From: Eubacterium sp. UBA3782
GTDB lineage: Bacteria; Bacillota; Clostridia; Lachnospirales; Lachnospiraceae
DNA: 38,751 bases
Reading direction: 5' to 3'
Assembly (NCBI GenBank): GCA_002368795.1
Contig: DFFG01000064.1
Coordinates: 47,886-86,636 of the forward strand
The notes under the pieces are model-generated. The model searched no databases. It saw only the letters and a list, made by a program, of their open reading frames with translations, and was not told the origin of the DNA. A program made the position numbers and the translations under genes. This document shows positions 33,242-38,751 of this stretch, piece after piece. Position 1 is the first letter of the stretch, and each line of letters begins with the position of its first letter.

Positions 33242-33270
33242 ATATTACCACTTTACCATGGTAAAGGAAA
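33242..33270 (-). promoter_or_regulatory. Promoter and palindromic operator of the amino acid transporter operon
   Basis: On the minus strand TGGTAATAT gives an extended -10 (TAATAT at 33242-33247), about 50 bases before the binding-protein ATG. The perfect 16-bp palindrome CTTTACCATGGTAAAG (33251-33266) fills the spacer up to the -35 position, where only TTTCCT is seen. A dimeric repressor bound there would block RNA polymerase. The regulator is not encoded next to it. Confidence 0.65.
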
Positions 33271-33353
33271 GAACTTTTTTTCGTATTTTGGCAAAAGCCA
33301 GCTTTCGGCAGGTCATCCACAAATCTATACAACAGGGGGCTTTCTTACTCTGC

Positions 33354-33418
33354 AAAAAAGGAAGCTGCCATACTCGCAGCGGCATTACACCATTCTGCGT
33401 ACGGCAGCTTCCTTTTCA
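33354..33418 (-). terminator. Strong bidirectional terminator between feo genes and amino acid transporter
   Basis: GGAAGCTGCC (33360-33369) pairs exactly with GGCAGCTTCC (33403-33412), with an inner stem CGCAG/CTGCG. It is flanked by AAAAAA on the left (T-run on the minus strand) and by CTTTT on the right. It ends transcription from the feoAB side before the transporter promoter. Confidence 0.82.
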
Positions 33419-33466
33419 TAAGCTAAGCTTTACTATCTTATATTTCTATTTCACTGATTGAATTTT

Positions 33467-33614
33467 CTGATCTGTTTTACCGATCTTCTGGCTGATCTGT
33501 TTTGCCAGTCTGCTTTGCTGATCTGTTTTACCGATCTTTTGGCTGATCTGTTTTGCTGATCTGCTTTGCTGATCTGTATTGCTGATCTGTTTTGCTGATC
33601 TGTTTCGCTGATCC
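33467..33614. repeat. 13-bp tandem repeat array with a 52-bp higher-order unit
   Basis: CTGATCTGTTTTG and variants repeat about 11 times at exact or near 13-bp spacing. The first eight units form two copies of a 52-bp block (about 33470-33521 and 33522-33573), each holding the variants TTTTACCGATCTT and TGCTTTGC. Since 13 is not a multiple of 3 the array cannot hold one repeated peptide in frame. It lies between the FeoB-associated gene and the terminator, within the 33193-33648 gap. Confidence 0.85.
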
Positions 33615-33648
33615 TTTTTACAGAAGCAAACGCACAGCTTTTGCGGCT

Positions 33649-33834
33649 TCAGTTCGCACCGCTGCCGCCCTCCTGTTTTCGGACATCCTGCCGGCAGCTT
33701 CCGCCGCAGCAATCACAGGAACCGGAACAACCGGAGCAAAGCTTTCCGCTTTTTTTGTTCAGCCACATCCGACGGATGGCAAAAAAAACTGCCATGCCGA
33801 TGAGTACCAGAAGAATCACATCAATCATATTCAT
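33649..33834 (-). CDS. FeoB-associated Cys-rich membrane protein
   Basis: This small protein of about 61 residues has one N-terminal membrane segment (IDVILLVLIGMAVFFAIRRM). A basic stretch and a cluster of Cys follow (LCSGCSGSCDCCGGSCR). This is the pattern of the FeoB-associated Cys-rich family found after feoB in Firmicutes. It lies about 105 bp after feoAB on the same strand, which strongly supports the call. It may pass or sense ferrous iron at the FeoB channel; its role is not proved. The start is uncertain: ATGs at 33834 and 33828 both lack a good ribosome site. Confidence 0.85.
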   Translation of the reverse strand: MNMIDVILLVLIGMAVFFAIRRMWLNKKSGKLCSGCSGSCDCCGGSCRQDVRKQEGGSGAN

Positions 33835-33938
33835 GTTTTGCACACACGATCCAACCACGCGTTATTATGGTTTGATCATCCTTTCTCCGGCTCTTGCTAT
33901 CTCCGGGATCTTCCTTTTCTATGGATTCTCCGGATCTC

Positions 33939-36290
33939 TTATCCCAGCCCCAGCAGAAGGCCGATGATCCGTACAAGGAAAGCCGCCACCCATGCGATCC
34001 CGCACTGCCACAGCACAACGCCTGCTGCCCAGCTGCTTCCCAGCTCGCGCCGGATGGAGGCAATAGCTGCCACGCACGGTGTGTAAAGCAGACTGAACAC
34101 CAGCAGCGATGCTGCTGCCAGAGAGCTCATCGCCGCAGTAACGCCGCCCTGAGCGCCAAAAAGGACTTCCAGAACCGAAACAACGCCTTCCTTAGCCATA
34201 AATCCACTGATCAGGGAGGTAACGATCCGCCAGTCTCCAAGCCCCAGAGGAACAAACAGCGGCGCTATCAGACCTGCTGCAGATGCCAGTATGCTGTCCT
34301 GCGAGTTGGTGACCAGATTAAGGCGGAAATCAAAATGTCCCAGGAACCAGACCACGATCGTCGCGATCAGAATGATGGAAAATGCCCGCTGCAGGAAATC
34401 CTTTGCCTTCTCCCAGAGCAGCTGCATGACGCTGCGGGGACTGGGCATCCGGTAATTCGGAAGCTCCATAACAAAAGGAACATCCTCTGCTTTGAACAAA
34501 GTATGTTTAAATAGCAGCGCCACCAGGATACCTGTCACAATGCCGAGCACATACAGACCGGTCATGACCAGCCAGCCCTTATCCGGAAAAAATGCGCCCA
34601 CAAAAAAGGCGTAGATCGGCAGCTTTGCCGTACAACTCATAAATGGTGTCAGGAGAATGGTCATTCTCCGGCTTCGCTCACTGGGGATCGTGCGGGTCGA
34701 CATGACAGCCGGCACCGTGCAGCCAAAACCGATCAGCATCGGCACGATGCTTCTGCCGGACAGGCCGATCCTGCGCATAAGCTTATCCATAAAGAAAGCA
34801 ACCCGGGCAATATAACCGCTATCCTCCAGCAAAGACAGGAAGAAAAACATGGTCACGATGATCGGCAGGAAGCTGAGCACACTTCCTACCCCTTCAAAAA
34901 TACCCTCGATGATCAGGCCATGGATCGCTTCGTTTACATGGCCCGCAGTCAGCGCGGCATCCACCACGCCGGTCAGCGCTTCTATCCCCAGAGCCAGAAG
35001 GTCCTGGAGGAAAGCACCAACAACCTCAAAGGTCAGGAAAAAGACCGCTGCCATGATGGCAATAAATAACGGAATCGCTGTAAATCTGCCGGTCAGGAAA
35101 CTGTCGAGTTTTTGACTGCGCAGATGCTCCCGGCTTTCCTTTGGCTTTGTAACACAGGCGTCACATACTTTTTCAATAAAAGCAAACCGCATATCGGCTA
35201 TGGCAGCGCTTCGGTCCAGACCGCGCTCCTTTTCCATCTGCAGCACGATATGCTCCAGCATCTCCTTTTCGTTCTGGTCAAGCTGCAGCTGATCCAGAAT
35301 CAGCTGATCCCCTTCGATCAGCTTGCTGGCAGCAAAACGAACCGGAAGGCCGACTCTCTGGGCATGATCTTCGATCAGATGACTGACACCATGCAGGCAG
35401 CGGTGAACGGCACCGCCATGGTCTGTAGCGTCACAGAAATCCTGCCGCAAAGGTTTTTCCTGATAGCGTGCGATATGTACAGCATGCCGGACCAGCTCAT
35501 CGATACCCTGATTCTTCGCAGCCGAGATCGGCACGACCGGAACACCAAGCATGGCCTCCATCCGGTTTACATCGACAGAGCCCCCGTTGCTGGTGACCTC
35601 ATCCATCATATTCAGAGCAATGACCATCGGGACATTCATCTCCAGCAGCTGCATGCTCAGATAAAGGTTCCGTTCAATATTGGTTGCATCCACGATGTCG
35701 ATGATCGCCGTCGGCTTCTCATTCAGAACAAAATCACGGGATACCAGCTCCTCCGACGAATACGGCGACATGGAATAGATGCCGGGAAGATCCGTAATGC
35801 GGGTATTCTCCTGCCCCCGGATCGCGCCATCCTTGCGGTCCACCGTGACACCTGGGAAATTTCCCACATGCTGATTTGCACCAGTCAGTTGATTAAACAG
35901 CGTTGTCTTGCCGCTGTTCTGATTGCCAACCAAAGCAAATGTCAGCATCGTTCCCTCCGGCAGCGGATTCCCCGTGCCCTTCGGATGGAACTTGCCCTCC
36001 TCGCCAAGGCCAGGATGCGCCGGTTCCTTTTTACGCGCATCCGCGTGCGGCACCTCCGCCGCTTCCTCGATGCGCTCAGCTTCTATCTTTTCCGCGTCCG
36101 CAAGACGCAGAGTCAGTTCATACCCATGGATCCGAAGCTCCATAGGATCACCAAGCGGTGCAAGCTTGACCACGGTGACCTTAGCGCCCGGAATCACACC
36201 CATATCCAGAAAATGCTGTCTCAGAGCCCCTTCGCCGCCAACCGTTTTGATCACAGCGCTCTGGCCCGGATTCAAATCCTTAATCGTCAT
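33939..36290 (-). CDS. feoB: Ferrous iron transporter, FeoA-FeoB fusion
   Basis: This 783-residue protein imports Fe(II) across the inner membrane. Residues 1-75 form a FeoA SH3-like domain (LNPGQSAVIKTVGGEG ... LRQHFLDMGVIPGAKV). After a charged linker (76-112) comes the FeoB GTPase: G1 VGNQNSGKTT near 121, G2 FPGVTVDR, G3 DLPG near 167, G4 LNMMDE near 226. A helical regulatory region and the membrane part follow, with GFGCTVPAVMSTRTI and LLTPFMSCTAKLPIY, the gate motifs. Fusion of FeoA to FeoB is known in several Firmicutes. AGAGG lies 6 bases before the ATG. The Cys-rich associate follows it. No Fur or DtxR box could be recognised upstream. Confidence 0.96.
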   Translation of the reverse strand: MTIKDLNPGQSAVIKTVGGEGALRQHFLDMGVIPGAKVTVVKLAPLGDPMELRIHGYELTLRLADAEKIEAERIEEAAEVPHADARKKEPAHPGLGEEGKFHPKGTGNPLPEGTMLTFALVGNQNSGKTTLFNQLTGANQHVGNFPGVTVDRKDGAIRGQENTRITDLPGIYSMSPYSSEELVSRDFVLNEKPTAIIDIVDATNIERNLYLSMQLLEMNVPMVIALNMMDEVTSNGGSVDVNRMEAMLGVPVVPISAAKNQGIDELVRHAVHIARYQEKPLRQDFCDATDHGGAVHRCLHGVSHLIEDHAQRVGLPVRFAASKLIEGDQLILDQLQLDQNEKEMLEHIVLQMEKERGLDRSAAIADMRFAFIEKVCDACVTKPKESREHLRSQKLDSFLTGRFTAIPLFIAIMAAVFFLTFEVVGAFLQDLLALGIEALTGVVDAALTAGHVNEAIHGLIIEGIFEGVGSVLSFLPIIVTMFFFLSLLEDSGYIARVAFFMDKLMRRIGLSGRSIVPMLIGFGCTVPAVMSTRTIPSERSRRMTILLTPFMSCTAKLPIYAFFVGAFFPDKGWLVMTGLYVLGIVTGILVALLFKHTLFKAEDVPFVMELPNYRMPSPRSVMQLLWEKAKDFLQRAFSIILIATIVVWFLGHFDFRLNLVTNSQDSILASAAGLIAPLFVPLGLGDWRIVTSLISGFMAKEGVVSVLEVLFGAQGGVTAAMSSLAAASLLVFSLLYTPCVAAIASIRRELGSSWAAGVVLWQCGIAWVAAFLVRIIGLLLGLG

Positions 36291-36352
36291 GTTAAACCTC
36301 TATAACTCATTAGAATACCTTCATAAGATTAGCAGAAATCGCCATGTCATGC

Positions 36353-36372
36353 AATATCTCTGCACAGATATT
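36353..36372. promoter_or_regulatory. Inverted repeat upstream of feoAB
   Basis: AATATCT-CTGCAC-AGATATT (36353-36372) is a perfect 7-bp inverted repeat, about 63 bases before the feoAB ATG in AT-rich DNA. It could be an operator for an iron-responsive regulator, but it matches neither a Fur nor a DtxR consensus that I know. Confidence 0.4.
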
Positions 36373-36420
36373 CCTTCATCCTCCTATAGACAAACCAACA
36401 CAACAAAGGCACACACAGCA

Positions 36421-36483
36421 GAAGATACTCATGCCTCTACAGAAGATATTCATGCCTCTGCTGAAGATACTCATGCCTCTGCA
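36421..36483. repeat. Three 21-bp repeats reaching into the HAD gene 3' end
   Basis: GAAGATACTCATGCCTCTRCA repeats three times (36421, 36442, 36463) with one or two changes. The last copy overlaps the final codons of the HAD gene on the minus strand (SAEA, stop). Being a multiple of 3, the unit repeats the same SAEA-stop end, so loss of one stop would extend the protein by a repeat. Confidence 0.8.
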
Positions 36484-36980
36484 GAAGCTCCCAGCAGCTC
36501 CTGTATATGAGCCATAAACAACATCGGATGCGCCGTACAAAACTCAGTCTGCTTCATATACATACCCAGGGTCACATCATTGTCATCCACACACACAACC
36601 TTCTTCGGAGAAAGATCCCCAAAATGATCCTTTATGATCTGCAGCGCCAGCGCAGGCTTATCTTCCGACTCAAGCGTATAAAAGCAATGGCTTTCAGGAA
36701 TTCCATACAGCCGGCCAAGCATCTCCGTTTTCCAGGCCTCATGACCATGCGGCTCCCTGGAAATACAGAAGATCCGCTCCGTCCCATGCTTTTTAATATA
36801 GGAATACATAGGCAGCAGCCGCTGACAATCCGCATAAATATTTACATCCCGGAACTCCGGGGTAAAATCAAGATCATGATGCGCGTGAAATGTCCCATAG
36901 CTGTAATCGGTAAGCGTACCATCCACATCAAACAACACAACCGTATCCTCTTCCTGCAGCAGCTCCCAAACCTTATTCAA
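36471..36980 (-). CDS. HAD-superfamily hydrolase with TTG start
   Basis: The 169-residue protein has HAD motif I, LFDVDGTLTD (residues about 16-25, nucleophile and acid/base Asp). It also has FCISREP as a possible motif II, and VVCVDDNDVTLGM as motif IV, the metal-binding acids. Without a large cap domain it is a small phosphatase, perhaps of a nucleotide or sugar phosphate. The start is TTG at 36980, supported by GGAGG 8 bases upstream (GGAGGACATAAGTTG). No ATG lies in frame until about residue 58, inside the conserved domain. The C-terminus ends in a 21-bp tandem repeat. It is unrelated in strand spacing to feoAB (180 bp away), though both run in the same direction. Confidence 0.85.
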   Translation of the reverse strand: MNKVWELLQEEDTVVLFDVDGTLTDYSYGTFHAHHDLDFTPEFRDVNIYADCQRLLPMYSYIKKHGTERIFCISREPHGHEAWKTEMLGRLYGIPESHCFYTLESEDKPALALQIIKDHFGDLSPKKVVCVDDNDVTLGMYMKQTEFCTAHPMLFMAHIQELLGASAEA

Positions 36981-37140
36981 CTTATGTCCTCCTCACAAGC
37001 ATTCATGAAATAAAATCACCAATAATCCACCCCCAAAAAAGGTGCATTACACATTATAGGCATCTTAAACTTCATAAGCAATAGCAGGCAATCAAATCCC
37101 TGATCAGCCGTACATTAAGAGGTGTTGATTTCGTCTCTGC

Positions 37141-37480
37141 GGTAAGGATTTTGATTTGATTGATCTCCCCCGGAAGCATACGCATCCTGCTTCCTGCCTG
37201 CCTTGCGTATGCTTTTTTCGGCTGTAGAACCTGATTTTGATTTGATTGATTGACCCGAAAGCATACGCACCTTGCTTCCTGCCTGCCTTGCGTATGCTTT
37301 TTTCGGCTATGGAACCTGGTTTTGATTTGATTGATCCCCCCGGAAGCATACGCATCCTGCTTCCTGCCTGCCTTGCGTATGTTTTTTTCGGCTGTGGAAC
37401 CTGATTTTGATTTGATTGATTGACCCGAAAGCATACGCATCCTGCTTCTTACCTGCCTTGCGTATGCTTCCAGAGTTAAG
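37141..37480. repeat. Four tandem 85-bp repeats, each with a terminator-like hairpin
   Basis: Hairpins with arms AAGCATACGCA and TGCGTATGCTT start at 37174, 37259, 37344 and 37429, exactly 85 bp apart. The first three are followed on the plus strand by TTTTTT or TTTTTTT. Between them is TTTTGATTTGATTGAT. Units 1 and 3 share CCCCCGGAAG and units 2 and 4 share TTGACCCGAAAG, so an 85-bp pair duplicated as 170 bp. This fills most of the 584-bp gap 36981-37564. The rest of the gap (36981-37140) shows nothing recognisable. Confidence 0.9.
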
Positions 37481-37564
37481 CTAAGACTTGATTCATGATG
37501 TCCACAACAATTATGGCATCCGTCCTGGTATTCTCGAATGCCAGGTTACTTTTCCCCTCACCAT

Positions 37565-38506
37565 TTACCCTTCTGCACAAATATTCATGAGGATCTCTGG
37601 CATATCCAGTGGGGAGATCCCTTTGTTGTCCTCTATGGCTTTTGTCAGTAGATCGAGTTTCTCGCAGACTGCGCCGACGAGGCTTTCTGGCTTGTCGGTG
37701 TAGTTTTCCAGTCTGCCGCCGATGTATGTGTTTTGGCTGATTCCGAGGAATAGCTTTTCTTTTTCTGGTTCTGGGTGGCCGTAGGCTGCGTATAGTCCGA
37801 CGGCATCGGCGATGAGTTCATCCAGTACCGCATCGGTCCTGGCCGGATACAGTCTGCGGCAGATGACGTGGGTCAGCTCGTGGTATTTCCGGATGGTGTC
37901 TGAGATCTCCAGCCATTCTTCCTCAGCTTGGCCTGCAGCTTCTGCTGCTACATTGCTGTATGGTCCTCTGGACAGGATGATGAGGTGATCGATATAGTTT
38001 GCCTTTACAGAGATGAAGCGTTTGAATTCGGCATCCCAGTCTGGCTCTGCAACGCCCTTTTCTGTTTCCTGCTTTATGAATTCCATCTGATGGTTGCGGA
38101 TCCTGCCCCAGTTGAATGCAGTCAATGTGCTGGCTCCCATTGTCCTGGGGATCACAGCTTTAGGTCCATCCTTTGCTGCCATCATATTCCGGACAGCGAT
38201 TTCAAAGTCATGTCTGTCCATCAGGGTTACCACGCGGACTGGCCCTGTCGGTGTTTCGATCCATTCATCTTTATCTTCGCTGGAGCCATGATAACAGGAA
38301 AGGCTTCTGTGCTCAGGAATCTCTCCCTGCAGTACTGTCCTCTTATATGCCCCGATCTCATCCCGGTCAGGATCCAGGTACAGCTGTGCATATGTTTCTG
38401 CCAGAGATGCGATTACGGAAAGTGGTTTATTTTCAGGGCTGTCGCATTTCTGCTTTTCACCGCAGATTATATCCCTCTGCTTATTTATTCTCTCATCTTG
38501 ATTCAT
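37565..38506 (-). CDS. Uncharacterised protein with a gluzincin-like HExxH motif
   Basis: I do not recognise this family. The 313-residue protein has no signal peptide or membrane segment, so it is probably cytosolic. It carries KYHELTHVICRRLYP (HELTH near residues 209-213) followed by AVLDELIADAVGLYAAYG, with a Glu 17 residues after the second His and an Asp four later. This order matches thermolysin-type gluzincins (HELTH ... NEAISD), although the spacing is three residues shorter. That suggests a zinc peptidase or a relic of one. Other conserved-looking blocks are SRGPYSNVAAEAAG and ETPTGPVRVVTLMDRHDFE. The ATG at 38506 has AAGGA 7 bases before it; a GTG at 38521 is also in frame. It is monocistronic, preceded by a four-half-site element. 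Confidence 0.7.
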   Translation of the reverse strand: MNQDERINKQRDIICGEKQKCDSPENKPLSVIASLAETYAQLYLDPDRDEIGAYKRTVLQGEIPEHRSLSCYHGSSEDKDEWIETPTGPVRVVTLMDRHDFEIAVRNMMAAKDGPKAVIPRTMGASTLTAFNWGRIRNHQMEFIKQETEKGVAEPDWDAEFKRFISVKANYIDHLIILSRGPYSNVAAEAAGQAEEEWLEISDTIRKYHELTHVICRRLYPARTDAVLDELIADAVGLYAAYGHPEPEKEKLFLGISQNTYIGGRLENYTDKPESLVGAVCEKLDLLTKAIEDNKGISPLDMPEILMNICAEG

Positions 38507-38530
38507 GTTGTGTTCCTTCACAAAAGCGCC

Positions 38531-38580
38531 TTGTCAGAACCATTGTACGTCTGACAAAAAGTGTCTGTCAACGCAGACAA
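38531..38580. promoter_or_regulatory. Four TTGTCWG half-sites upstream of the HExxH gene
   Basis: TTGTCAG-13-CTGACAA (38531-38557) and GTGTCTG-6-CAGACAA (38561-38580) form two inverted pairs with the same core TTGTC(A/T)G. They lie 25-75 bases before the ATG at 38506, where the promoter should be. This looks like an operator for a dimeric regulator with two adjacent sites, or alternatively two leader hairpins. Confidence 0.55.
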
Positions 38581-38687
38581 ATTGTTCCCATTGCACATTT
38601 CTTTTTCTTTGGCCTGTTTTTCTTCGGCATTTATTTTACATACATTTTACATTATGGTGCCCACCCAGTTTACAAGCTCATGCTATG

Positions 38688-38751
38688 ATACCGACGGTAT
38701 TGTGAAGCCTCACGCGTCTGAAGACGCGTGCTTCCTACTGCCGCCGCTTCC
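38688..38751. mobile_element. Possible end of an IS200/IS605-type element (cut by window edge)
   Basis: ATACCGACGGTAT (38688-38700) is palindromic. It is followed by TTGTGAAGCCT and the perfect hairpin CACGCGTCT-GA-AGACGCGTG (38711-38730), then GCTTCC. GAAGC...GCTTC extends the stem. Subterminal hairpins of this kind mark the ends of IS200/IS605 elements and the 3' end of TnpB-linked RNAs. No transposase or tnpB is visible because the window ends here, so the call rests on this resemblance alone. Confidence 0.35.

Noticed and set aside
33446..33712. An 88-codon frame across the 13-bp repeats
   Set aside because: The Gln/Lys/Ser-rich peptide comes from slippage repeats in shifting frames, and it overlaps the FeoB-associated gene.
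36353..36372. Fur or DtxR box before feoAB
   Set aside because: The inverted repeat AATATCT/AGATATT does not match either consensus, so only an unnamed operator candidate is reported.
37072..37440. An open frame through the 85-bp hairpin array
   Set aside because: 85 is not a multiple of 3, the predicted peptide is a shuffled repeat product, and there is no ribosome site.

Overview
The window looks like chromosomal DNA from a Gram-positive, anaerobic, gut-type Clostridium relative (Bacillota, most likely Lachnospiraceae). The grounds are moderately GC-rich coding with AT-rich gaps, strong GGAGG ribosome sites, class II GalT, GPH transporters, a FeoA-FeoB fusion followed by a FeoB-associated Cys-rich protein, a DUF2232 protein, a two-gene ThrE-type exporter and a large clostripain-like protease. 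This placement is inference from gene content; no rRNA or tRNA gene was seen. Most genes lie on the minus strand.

Region 1 (1-11367, minus) is one galactoside operon read right to left: TetR regulator, GH2 beta-galactosidase, a MurG/MGDG-synthase-like protein of unknown role, GPH cation symporter, GH36 alpha-galactosidase, galK, galT (cut by the window start). It imports galactosides, splits them and feeds galactose into the Leloir pathway. Region 2 (11400-17570) holds a small unknown protein, a degenerate 28-bp repeat array, a PrsW-family membrane protease, a double palindrome, a zinc-ribbon/TPM-domain gene pair, a D-2-hydroxyacid dehydrogenase and an XRE regulator with a clustered-motif upstream region. 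Region 3 (17570-25004) holds a membrane-anchored C11 protease, a lipid-kinase-like gene plus an unusual DnaJ-like protein, a split ThrE-type exporter and an isolated hypA. Region 4 (25130-28998) has a 925-residue Fe-S/flavin oxidoreductase divergent from a TetR regulator across four 33-bp repeats, then a possible structured RNA.

Region 5 (30024-33192, minus) is an amino-acid ABC importer (binding protein, permease, ATPase) whose last gene, overlapping the ATPase by 4 bp, is a DapF-like racemase. The binding protein appears naturally circularly permuted: the segment that normally ends the fold follows the lipoprotein signal, and the protein stops where that segment would start. This is the most notable observation in the window. 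Region 6 (33649-36290) is the iron-uptake pair feoAB and FeoB-associated protein. Region 7 (36471-38751) contains a HAD phosphatase with a TTG start, an array of four 85-bp hairpin repeats, an uncharacterised HExxH protein behind a four-half-site operator-like element, and what may be the end of an IS200/IS605-type element at the window edge.

The intergenic DNA is unusually rich in short tandem repeats. At least nine separate families are seen (periods 13, 14, 21, 28, 33, 85 and 92 bp, plus palindromic pairs), several touching the 3' ends of genes.
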